64,000 nucleotides of DNA, taken from Haliotis asinina (taxonomy: Eukaryota > Mollusca > Gastropoda > Lepetellida > Haliotidae). Below the pieces are notes generated by a model, which saw nothing but the letters and a program-made list of their open reading frames with translations, ran no database searches and was not told the origin of the DNA. The translations under genes were made by a program, and so were the position numbers. Positions 55,470 through 64,000 of this stretch are shown here, one piece after another (position 1 is the first letter of the stretch; each line of letters opens with the position of its first letter). The stretch spans positions 2,235,501 to 2,299,500 of the forward strand of contig NC_090285.1 in the NCBI RefSeq assembly GCF_037392515.1. Direction: 5' to 3'.

Positions 55470-55954
55470 CACTCTTTTGTTTTTTTTGCGCCTCTAGGGG
55501 TTGAAAAAGCGGCCTCCAAACGCTTGTCTCCTGGTAAGAACATCTAGTCTGTGACGCAATGTGATTGTTGTCAGTGATGTCACGTTTCTGTGACGTCAGG
55601 CCATTGTGAGGTCACAGGTGAGTCTTTCTATAGATATCAGAAGGTTGGAATGAGAGAACGTGTCCATTTACATGACTCCATTTGAAGTCGATGTAAGGAC
55701 GGAACGTTGTGCAGCTTTTAGCATTGTCCCACACCAATCGGTGTCAGGCTGTCAATGAAGCAGTAAAACCGTCAGTTCTACGTTGGATTACACACAATAT
55801 TTCACTTCACAGCATGGCTGAGATAACAGAAAGTGTCCACAGCAAATTATACATATCAACATGATGTATAGTCATGGAGTAATTCATTTGTACTTTCTTC
55901 AGTCACAGATAAACTCGACGTTTCTCCACCTATGTTCCTGCAGGAGTAAAAAGA

Positions 55955-56026
55955 TGCGTCGGCCGGGAATCGAACCCGGATCGACTGCTTGGAAGGCAAC
56001 CATGCTAACCTTTACACCACCGACGC
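55955..56026 (-). tRNA. tRNA-Gly-TCC: tRNA-Gly (UCC)
   Basis: Consensus copy, B-type T5 trailer. Confidence 0.97.
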
Positions 56027-56343
56027 TGACCATGCTAAGCTTTGTTGAATAGGCATCTTAATGAAATTTGCTGATTGATTGGCCACGCCTCGAGGCACGC
56101 CACTAAATGAGACGGCTTACGTCACAAACTGAATGAAATTGGGCTTTTGAAATGTATTTCTGTCTTATGCAACGAGGGTCTACAATCTACGAAGCAGTGA
56201 TAACAAATTGTATTGAAATGAAGAGGACACTGCATTTGCATCCATATGGAGTAAATGGACACGTCAGCTGAACACTTCCTCCTTGCCAGCTGTCTTCTTT
56301 AACTTAAGAATGGGAAGCTAAGAAAAGGCACAGTTAGTGTGAA

Positions 56344-56414
56344 GCATCGGTGGTCTAGTGGTAGAATACTCGCCTGCCACGCGGGTGACCCGGGTTCGAT
56401 TCCCGGTCGATGCA
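56344..56414 (+). tRNA. tRNA-Gly-GCC: tRNA-Gly (GCC)
   Basis: Consensus copy; trailer T4-GG-T6. Confidence 0.97.
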
Positions 56415-56898
56415 CACTCTTTTGGTTTTTTGCGCCTCTAGGGGTTGAAAAAGCGGCCTCCAAACGCTTGTCTCCTGGTAAGAACACCTAGTCTGTGACG
56501 CAATGTGATTGTTGTCAGTGATGTCACGTTTCTGTGACGTCAGGCCATTGTGAGGTCACAGGTGAGTCTTTCTATATATATCAGAACGTTGGAATGAGAG
56601 AACGTGTCCATTTACATGACTCCATTTGAAGTCGATGTAAGGACGGAACGTTGTGCAGCTTTCATCATTGTCCCACACCAATCGGTGTCAGGCTGTCAAT
56701 GAAGCAGTAAAACCGTCAGTTCTACGTTGGATTACACACAATATTTCACTTCACAGCATGGCTGAGATAACAGAAAGTGTCCACAGCAAATTATACATAT
56801 CAACATGATGTATAGTCATGGAGTATGTCATTTGTACTTTCTTCAGTCACAGATGAACTCGACGTTTCTCCACCTATGTTCCTGCAGGAGTAAAAAGA

Positions 56899-56970
56899 TG
56901 CGTCGGCCGGGAATCGAACCCGGATCGACTGCTTGGAAGGCAACCATGCTAACCTTTACACCACCGACGC
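56899..56970 (-). tRNA. tRNA-Gly-TCC: tRNA-Gly (UCC)
   Basis: Consensus copy, B-type T5 trailer, GCCAAGC flank. Confidence 0.97.
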
Positions 56971-57287
56971 TGACCATGCCAAGCTTTGTTGAATAGGCAT
57001 CTTAATGAAATTTGCTGATTGATTGGCCACGCCTCGAGGCACGCCACTAAATGAGACGGCTTACGTCACAAACTGAATGAAATTGGGCTTTGGAAATGTA
57101 TTTCTGTCTTATGCAACGAGGGTCTACAATCTACGAAGCACTGATAACAAATTGTATTGAAATGAAGAGGACACTGCATTTGCATCCATATGGAGTAAAT
57201 GGACACGTCATCTGAACACTTCCTCCTTGCCAGCTGTCTTCTTTAACTTAAGAATGGGAAGCTAAGAAAAGGCACAGTTAGTGTGAA

Positions 57288-57358
57288 GCATCGGTGGTCT
57301 AGTGGTAGAATACTCGCCTGCCACGCGGGTGACCCGGGTTCGATTCCCGGTCGATGCA
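57288..57358 (+). tRNA. tRNA-Gly-GCC: tRNA-Gly (GCC)
   Basis: Consensus copy; trailer T4-GG-T6. Confidence 0.97.
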
Positions 57359-57842
57359 CACTCTTTTGGTTTTTTGCGCCTCTAGGGGTTGAAAAAGCGG
57401 CCTCCAAACGCTTGTCTCCTGGTAAGAACACCTAGTCTGTGACGCAATGTGATTGTTGTCAGTGATGTCACGTTTCTGTGACGTCAGGCCATTGTGAGGT
57501 CACAGGTGAGTCTTTCTATAGATATCAGAAGGTTGGAATGAGAGAACGTGTCCATTTACATGACTCCATTTGAAGTCGATGTAAGGACGGAACGTTGTGC
57601 AGCTTTCAGCATTGTCCCACACCAATCGGTGTCAGGCTGTCAATGAAGCAGTAATACCGTCAGTTCTACGTTGGATTACACACAATATTTCACTTCACAG
57701 CATGGCTGAGATAACAGAAAGTGTCCACAGCAAATTATACATATCAACATGATGTATAGTCATGGAGTAATTCATTTGTACTTTCTTCAGTCACAGATAA
57801 ACTCGACGTTTCTCCACCTATGTTCCTGCAGGAGTAAAAAGA

Positions 57843-57914
57843 TGCGTCGGCCGGGAATCGAACCCGGATCGACTGCTTGGAAGGCAACCATGCTAACCTT
57901 TACACCACCGACGC
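57843..57914 (-). tRNA. tRNA-Gly-TCC: tRNA-Gly (UCC)
   Basis: Consensus copy, B-type T5 trailer. Confidence 0.97.
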
Positions 57915-58231
57915 TGACCATGCTAAGCTTTGTTGAATAGGCATCTTAATGAAATTTGCTGATTGATTGGCCACGCCTCGAGGCACGCCACTAAATGAGA
58001 CGGCTTACGTCACAAACTGAATGAAATTGGGCTTTTGAAATGTATTTCTGTCTTATGCAACGAGGGTCTACAATCTACGAAGCACTGATAACAAATTGTG
58101 TATAAATGAAGAGGACACTGCATTTGCATCCATATGGAGTAAATGGACACGTCAGCTGAACACTTCCTCCTTGCCAGCTGTCTTCTTTAACTTAAGAATG
58201 GGAAGCTAAGAAAAGGCACAGTTAGTGTGAA

Positions 58232-58302
58232 GCATCGGTGGTCTAGTGGTAGAATACTCGCCTGCCACGCGGGTGACCCGGGTTCGATTCCCGGTCGATG
58301 CA
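58232..58302 (+). tRNA. tRNA-Gly-GCC: tRNA-Gly (GCC)
   Basis: Consensus copy; trailer T4-GG-T6. Confidence 0.97.
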
Positions 58303-58786
58303 CACTCTTTTGGTTTTTTGCGCCTCTAGGGGTTGAAAAAGCGGCCTCCAAACGCTTGTCTCCTGGTAAGAACACCTAGTCTGTGACGCAATGTGATTGT
58401 TGTCAGTGATGTCACGTTTCTGTGACGTCAGGCCATTGTGAGGTCACAGGTGAGTCTTTCTATATATATCAGAACGTTGGAATGAGAGAACGTGTCCATT
58501 TACATGACTCCATTTGAAGTCGATGTAAGGACGGAACGTTGTGCAGCTTTCATCATTGTCCCACACCAATCGGTGTCAGGCTGTCAATGAAGCAGTAAAA
58601 CCGTCAGTTCTACGTTGGATTACACACAATATTTCACTTCACAGCATGGCTGAGATAACAGAAAGTGTCCACAGCAAATTATACATATCAACATGATGTA
58701 TAGTCATGGAGTATGTCATTTGTACTTTCTTCAGTCACAGATGAACTCGACGTTTCTCCACCTATGTTCCTGCAGGAGTAAAAAGA

Positions 58787-58858
58787 TGCGTCGGCCGGGA
58801 ATCGAACCCGGATCGACTGCTTGGAAGGCAACCATGCTAACCTTTACACCACCGACGC
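58787..58858 (-). tRNA. tRNA-Gly-TCC: tRNA-Gly (UCC)
   Basis: Consensus copy, B-type T5 trailer, GCCAAGC flank. Confidence 0.97.
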
Positions 58859-59175
58859 TGACCATGCCAAGCTTTGTTGAATAGGCATCTTAATGAAATT
58901 TGCTGATTGATTGGCCACGCCTCGAGGCACGCCACTAAATGAGACGGCTTACGTCACAAACTGAATGAAATTGGGCTTTGGAAATGTATTTCTGTCTTAT
59001 GCAACGAGGGTCTACAATCTACGAAGCACTGATAACAAATTGTATTGAAATGAAGAGGACACTGCATTTGCATCCATATGGAGTAAATGGACACGTCATC
59101 TGAACACTTCCTCCTTGCCAGCTGTCTTCTTTAACTTAAGAATGGGAAGCTAAGAAAAGGCACAGTTAGTGTGAA

Positions 59176-59246
59176 GCATCGGTGGTCTAGTGGTAGAATA
59201 CTCGCCTGCCACGCGGGTGACCCGGGTTCGATTCCCGGTCGATGCA
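59176..59246 (+). tRNA. tRNA-Gly-GCC: tRNA-Gly (GCC)
   Basis: Consensus copy; trailer T4-GG-T6. Confidence 0.97.
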
Positions 59247-59730
59247 CACTCTTTTGGTTTTTTGCGCCTCTAGGGGTTGAAAAAGCGGCCTCCAAACGCT
59301 TGTCTCCTGGTAAGAACACCTAGTCTGTGACGCAATGTGATTGTTGTCAGTGATGTCACGTTTCTGTGACGTCAGGCCATTGTGAGGTCACAGGTGAGTC
59401 TTTCTATAGATATCAGAAGGTTGGAATGAGAGAACGTGTCCATTTACATGACTCCATTTGAAGTCGATGTAAGGACGGAACGTTGTGCAGCTTTCAGCAT
59501 TGTCCCACACCAATCGGTGTCAGGCTGTCAATGAAGCAGTAATACCGTCAGTTCTACGTTGGATTACACACAATATTTCACTTCACAGCATGGCTGAGAT
59601 AACAGAAAGTGTCCACAGCAAATTATACATATCAACATGATGTATAGTCATGGAGTATGTCATTTGTACTTTCTTCAGTCACAGATGAACTCGACGTTTC
59701 TCCACCTATGTTCCTGCAGGAGTAAAAAGA

Positions 59731-59802
59731 TGCGTCGGCCGGGAATCGAACCCGGATCGACTGCTTGGAAGGCAACCATGCTAACCTTTACACCACCGAC
59801 GC
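59731..59802 (-). tRNA. tRNA-Gly-TCC: tRNA-Gly (UCC)
   Basis: Consensus copy, B-type T5 trailer. Confidence 0.97.
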
Positions 59803-60119
59803 TGACCATGCTAAGCTTTGTTGAATAGGCATCTTAATGAAATTTGCTGATTGATTGGCCACGCCTCGAGGCACGCCACTAAATGAGACGGCTTACGTCA
59901 CAAACTGAATGAAATTGGGCTTTTGAAATGTATTTCTGTCTTATGCAACGAGGGTCTACAATCTACGAAGCACTGATAACAAATTGTATATAAATGAAGA
60001 GGACACTGCATTTGCATCCATATGGAGTAAATGGACACGTCAGCTGAACACTTCCTCCTTGCCAGCTGTCTTCTTTAACTTAAGAATGGGAAGCTAAGAA
60101 AAGGCACAGTTAGTGTGAA

Positions 60120-60190
60120 GCATCGGTGGTCTAGTGGTAGAATACTCGCCTGCCACGCGGGTGACCCGGGTTCGATTCCCGGTCGATGCA
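60120..60190 (+). tRNA. tRNA-Gly-GCC: tRNA-Gly (GCC)
   Basis: Consensus copy, although its T4-G-T8 trailer and ACATCTAG flank are those of the T55C copies. It is either their ancestor state or a copy restored by conversion. Confidence 0.97.
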
Positions 60191-60675
60191 CACTCTTTTG
60201 TTTTTTTTGCGCCTCTAGGGGTTGAAAAAGAGGTCTCCAAACGCTTGTCTCCTGGTAAGAACATCTAGTCTGTGACGCAATGTGATTGTTGTCAGTGATG
60301 TCACGTTTCTGTGACGTCAGGCCATTGTGAGGTCACAGGTGAGTCTTTCTATAGATATCAGAAGGTTGGAATGAGAGAACGTGTCCATTTACATGACTCC
60401 ATTTGAAGTCGATGTAAGGACGGAACGTTGTGCAGCTTTTAGTATTGTCCCACACCAATCGGTGTCAGGCTGTCAATGAAGCAGTAAAACCGTCAGTTCT
60501 ACGTTGGATTACACACAATATTTCACTTCACAGCATGGCTGAGATAACAGAAAGTGTCCACAGCAAATTATACATATCAACATGATGTATAGTCATGGAG
60601 TAATTTATTTGTACTTTCTTCAGTCACAGATAAACTCGACGTTTCTCCACCTATGTTCCTGCAGGAGTAAAAAGA

Positions 60676-60747
60676 TGCGTCGGCCGGGAATCGAACCCGG
60701 ATCGACTGCTTGGAAGGCAACCATGCTAACCTTTACACCACCGACGC
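60676..60747 (-). tRNA. tRNA-Gly-TCC: tRNA-Gly (UCC)
   Basis: Consensus copy, B-type T5 trailer. Confidence 0.97.
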
Positions 60748-61064
60748 TGACCATGCTAAGCTTTGTTGAATAGGCATCTTAATGAAATTTGCTGATTGAT
60801 TGGCCACGCCTCGAGGCACGCCACTAAATGAGACGGCTTACGTCACAAACTGAATGAAATTGGGCTTTTGAAATGTATTTCTGTCTTATGCAACGAGGGT
60901 CTACAATCTACGAAGCACTGATAACAAATTGTATTGAAATGAAGAGGACACTGCATTTGCATCCATATGGAGTAAATGGACACGTCAGCTGAACACTTCC
61001 TCCTTGCCAGCTGTCTTCTTTAACTTAAGAATGGGAAGCTAAGAAAAGGCACAGTTAGTGTGAA

Positions 61065-61135
61065 GCATCGGTGGTCTAGTGGTAGAATACTCGCCTGCCA
61101 CGCGGGTGACCCGGGTTCGATTCCCGGTCGATGCA
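61065..61135 (+). tRNA. tRNA-Gly-GCC: tRNA-Gly (GCC)
   Basis: Consensus copy; trailer T4-GG-T6. Confidence 0.97.
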
Positions 61136-61619
61136 CACTCTTTTGGTTTTTTGCGCCTCTAGGGGTTGAAAAAGCGGCCTCCAAACGCTTGTCTCCTGGT
61201 AAGAACACCTAGTCTGTGACGCAATGTGATTGTTGTCAGTGATGTCACGTTTCTGTGACGTCAGGCCATTGTGAGGTCACAGGTGAGTCTTTCTATATAT
61301 ATCAGAAGGTTGGAATGAGAGAACGTGTCCATTTACATGACTCCATTTGAAGTCGATGTAAGGACGGAACGTTGTGCAGCTTTCAGCATTGTCCCACACC
61401 AATCGGTGTCAGGCTGTCAATGAAGCAGTAAAACCGTCAGTTCTACGTTGGATTACACACAATATTTCACTTCACAGCATGGCTGAGATAACAGAAAGTG
61501 TCCACAGCAAATTATACATATCAACATGATGTATAGTCATGGAGTATGTCATTTGTACTTTCTTCAGTCACAGATGAACTCGACGTTTCTCCACCTATGT
61601 TCCTGCAGGAGTATAAAGA

Positions 61620-61691
61620 TGCGTCGGCTGGGAATCGAACCCGGATCGACTGCTTGGAAGGCAACCATGCTAACCTTTACACCACCGACGC
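61620..61691 (-). tRNA. tRNA-Gly-TCC: tRNA-Gly (UCC), T-stem and terminator variant, probable pseudogene
   Basis: G64A leaves C50.A64 in the T stem, and the T5 terminator is interrupted to TTTAT. It is the only UCC gene without a run of at least four T within 10 nt. Read-through transcripts are expected if it is active. Confidence 0.85.
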
Positions 61692-62008
61692 TGACCATGC
61701 TAAGCTTTGTTGAATAGGCATCTTAATGAAATTTGCTGATTGATTGGCCACGCCTCGAGGCACGCCACTAAATGAGACGGCTTACGTCACAAACTGAATG
61801 AAATTGGGCTTTTGAAATGTATTTCTGTCTTATGCAACGAGGGTCTACAATCTACGAAGCAGTGATAACAAATTGTATTGAAATGAAGAGGACACTGCAT
61901 TTGCATCCATATGGAGTAAATGGACACGTCAGCTGAACACTTCCTCCTTGCCAGCTGTCTTCTTTAACTTAAGAATGGGAAGCTAAGAAAAGGCACAGTT
62001 AGTGTGAA

Positions 62009-62079
62009 GCATCGGTGGTCTAGTGGTAGAATACTCGCCTGCCACGCGGGTGACCCGGGTTCGATTCCCGGTCGATGCA
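62009..62079 (+). tRNA. tRNA-Gly-GCC: tRNA-Gly (GCC)
   Basis: Consensus copy; trailer T4-G-T4-C-TT. Confidence 0.97.
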
Positions 62080-62563
62080 CACTCTTTTGTTTTCTTGCGC
62101 CTCTAGGGGTTGAAAAAGCGGCCTCCAAACGCTTGTCTCCTGGTAAGAACACCTAGTCTGTGACGCAATGTGATTGTTGTCAGTGATGTCACGTTTCTGT
62201 GACGTCAGGCCATTGTGAGGTCACAGGTGAGTCTTTCTATAGATATCAGAAGGTTGGAATGAGAGAACGTGTCCATTTACATGACTCCATTTGAAGTCGA
62301 TGTAAGGACAGAACGTTGTGCAGCTTTCAGCATTGTCCCACACCAATCGGTGTCAGGCTGTCAATGAAGCAGTAATACCGTCAGTTCTACGTTGGATTAC
62401 ACACAATATTTCACTTCACAGCATGGCTGAGATAACAGAAAGTGTCCACAGCAAATTATACATATCAACATGATGTATAGTCATGGATTAATTCATTTGT
62501 ACTTTCTTCAGTCACAGATGAACTCGACGTTTCTCCACCTATGTTCCTGCAGGAGTAAAAAGA

Positions 62564-62635
62564 TGCGTCGGCCGGGAATCGAACCCGGATCGACTGCTTG
62601 GAAGGCAACCATGCTAACCTTTACACCACCGACGC
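62564..62635 (-). tRNA. tRNA-Gly-TCC: tRNA-Gly (UCC)
   Basis: Consensus copy, B-type T5 trailer. Confidence 0.97.
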
Positions 62636-62952
62636 TGACCATGCTAAGCTTTGTTGAATAGGCATCTTAATGAAATTTGCTGATTGATTGGCCACGCCTC
62701 GAGGCACGCCACTAAATGAGACGGCTTACGTCACAAACTGAATGAAATTGGGCTTTTGAAATGTATTTCTGTCTTATGCAACGAGGGTCTACAATCTACG
62801 AAGCAGTGATAACAAATTGTATTGAAATGAAGAGGACACTGCATTTGCATCCATATGGAGTAAATGGACACGTCAGCTGAACACTTCCTCCTTGCCAGCT
62901 GTCTTCTTTAACTTAAGAATGGGAAGCTAAGAAAAGGCACAGTTAGTGTGAA

Positions 62953-63023
62953 GCATCGGTGGTCTAGTGGTAGAATACTCGCCTGCCACGCGGGTGACCC
63001 GGGTCCGATTCCCGGTCGATGCA
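62953..63023 (+). tRNA. tRNA-Gly-GCC: tRNA-Gly (GCC), T55C variant
   Basis: B box reads GGTCCGATTCC; trailer T4-G-T8; followed by ACATCTAG. Confidence 0.84.
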
Positions 63024-63508
63024 CACTCTTTTGTTTTTTTTGCGCCTCTAGGGGTTGAAAAAGCGGCCTCCAAACGCTTGTCTCCTGGTAAGAACATCTA
63101 GTCTGTGACGCAATGTGATTGTTGTCAGTGATGTCACGTTTCTGTGACGTCAGGCCATTGTGAGGTCACAGGTGAGTCTTTCTATAGATATCAGAAGGTT
63201 GGAATGAGAGAACGTGTCCATTTACATGACTCCATTTGAAGTCGATGTAAGGACGGAACGTTGTGCAGCTTTTAGCATTGTCCCACACCAATCGGTGTCA
63301 GGCTGTCAATGAAGCAGTAAAACCGTCAGTTCTACGTTGGATTACACACAATATTTCACTTCACAGCATGGCTGAGATAACAGAAAGTGTCCACAGCAAA
63401 TTATACATATCAACATGATGTATAGTCATGGAGTAATTCATTTGTACTTTCTTCAGTCACAGATAAACTCGACGTTTCTCCACCTATGTTCCTGCAGGAG
63501 TAAAAAGA

Positions 63509-63580
63509 TGCGTCGGCCGGGAATCGAACCCGGATCGACTGCTTGGAAGGCAACCATGCTAACCTTTACACCACCGACGC
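63509..63580 (-). tRNA. tRNA-Gly-TCC: tRNA-Gly (UCC)
   Basis: Consensus copy, B-type T5 trailer. Last UCC gene in the window. Confidence 0.97.
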
Positions 63581-63897
63581 TGACCATGCTAAGCTTTGTT
63601 GAATAGGCATCTTAATGAAATTTGCTGATTGATTGGCCACGCCTCGAGGCACGCCACTAAATGAGACGGCTTACGTCACAAACTGAATGAAATTGGGCTT
63701 TTGAAATGTATTTCTGTCTTATGCAACGAGGGTCTACAATCTACGAAGCACTGATAACAAATTGTGTATAAATGAAGAGGACACTGCATTTGCATCCATA
63801 TGGAGTAAATGGACACGTCAGCTGAACACTTCCTCCTTGCCAGCTGTCTTCTTTAACTTAAGAATGGGAAGCTAAGAAAAGGCACAGTTAGTGTGAA

Positions 63898-63968
63898 GCA
63901 TCGGTGGTCTAGTGGTAGAATACTCGCCTGCCACGCGGGTGACCCGGGTTCGATTCCCGGTCGATGCA
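63898..63968 (+). tRNA. tRNA-Gly-GCC: tRNA-Gly (GCC)
   Basis: Consensus copy; trailer T4-GG-T6. The window ends 32 bp later, inside the 3'-3' spacer. Confidence 0.97.
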
Positions 63969-64000
63969 CACTCTTTTGGTTTTTTGCGCCTCTAGGGGTT

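Larger units (their letters stand above)
56344..60119. repeat. Repeated 1,888-bp two-unit block
   Basis: The units starting at 56,344 and 58,232 share TTTCATCATTG. The following units (57,288 and 59,176) share GTCATCTGAAC and the A-like GGCTTTGGAA. Similarity is tightest over roughly the first 1.4 kb of each block. Confidence 0.85.
1..64000. repeat. Tandem array of tRNA-Gly(GCC)/tRNA-Gly(UCC) units
   Basis: The whole window is a head-to-tail array with successive GCC genes usually 937-947 bp apart. It enters in the middle of a 5'-5' spacer and leaves 32 bp after the last GCC gene, so neither array end is visible. Every unit carries one + strand tRNA-Gly(GCC) and one - strand tRNA-Gly(UCC). 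Six units have a second GCC gene. Shared variants between neighbours, length classes and higher-order blocks show that the units evolve by exchange with each other. No protein gene, rRNA, snRNA or transposon was recognised in any spacer. Confidence 0.99.
40293..64000. repeat. Family B units of the tRNA-Gly array
   Basis: About 25 units of 944-945 bp. All keep the 9-bp GACTCCATT insert. Fixed marks include GGGAAGC before the GCC gene, AAAAAGCGGCC after it, CAGGCCATTG, CCCACACCAATC, CAGTCACAGAT, and a UCC trailer reading TC then T5. The 5'-5' spacer has GGCTTTTGAA where family A has GGCTTTGGAA. Consensus tRNA sequences equal those of family A. Confidence 0.93.

Noticed and set aside
1-64000. 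CRISPR-like regular repeat/spacer pattern
   Set aside because: The whole 0.94-kb unit repeats, not short repeats with unique spacers. The content is eukaryotic tRNA genes.
1-64000. Array as pure assembly artefact
   Set aside because: Many private single-base variants, two families, length classes and nested higher-order blocks argue for real, distinct units. Exact unit number and order still depend on long reads.

Overview
The window is one continuous tandem repeat array. It holds no recognisable protein gene, only 139 tRNA genes: 73 tRNA-Gly with anticodon GCC on the + strand and 66 tRNA-Gly with anticodon UCC on the - strand. Both bodies are of the animal cytosolic type (GCC: acceptor GCATCGG, anticodon stem CTCGC/GCGGG; UCC: acceptor GCGTCGG, anticodon stem GTTGC/GCAGT). 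Neither encodes CCA, both carry RNA polymerase III A and B boxes, and both end in oligo-T. This points to an animal nuclear genome; I cannot name the species. CpG is frequent in the spacers.

Layout: each unit is about 937-947 bp. It carries the GCC gene (71 bp, +), a 3'-3' spacer of 477-487 bp, the UCC gene (72 bp, -), and a 5'-5' spacer of exactly 317 bp leading to the next GCC gene. The two genes are therefore convergent within a unit and divergent between units. GCC reads GGC/GGU and UCC reads GGA/GGG, so one unit covers all four glycine codons. Six units are 1,211-1,212 bp because a 273-bp segment holding the GCC gene is duplicated in tandem.

Region by region: family A fills 1 to about 40,292 and family B fills about 40,293 to the end. 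They differ at about 20 fixed spacer positions plus a 9-bp indel, yet share identical consensus tRNA sequences. Units at 37,476-40,292 are transitional: A-type with a short B-type tract just 3' of the GCC gene. Higher-order repeats are visible: three 939-bp units at 37.5-40.3 kb, two 2,149-bp blocks at 27.6-31.9 kb, three 1,888-bp blocks at 43.1-48.8 kb, two 2,833-bp blocks at 48.6-54.3 kb, and a repeated 1,888-bp block at 56.3-60.1 kb. They indicate active unequal exchange and conversion.

Most genes are consensus copies (41 of 73 GCC, 58 of 66 UCC). The rest carry shared or private changes. The most striking are a GCC-body gene whose anticodon reads GCA (21,640), five copies that lost the invariant G53 of the B box, four that lost T55, and a UCC gene with both T-stem and terminator damage (61,620). 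The spacers hold no recognisable gene. They do contain conserved short motifs (octamer ATTTGCAT, CCAAT, and several CRE-like TGACGTCA elements) whose function is only a guess.
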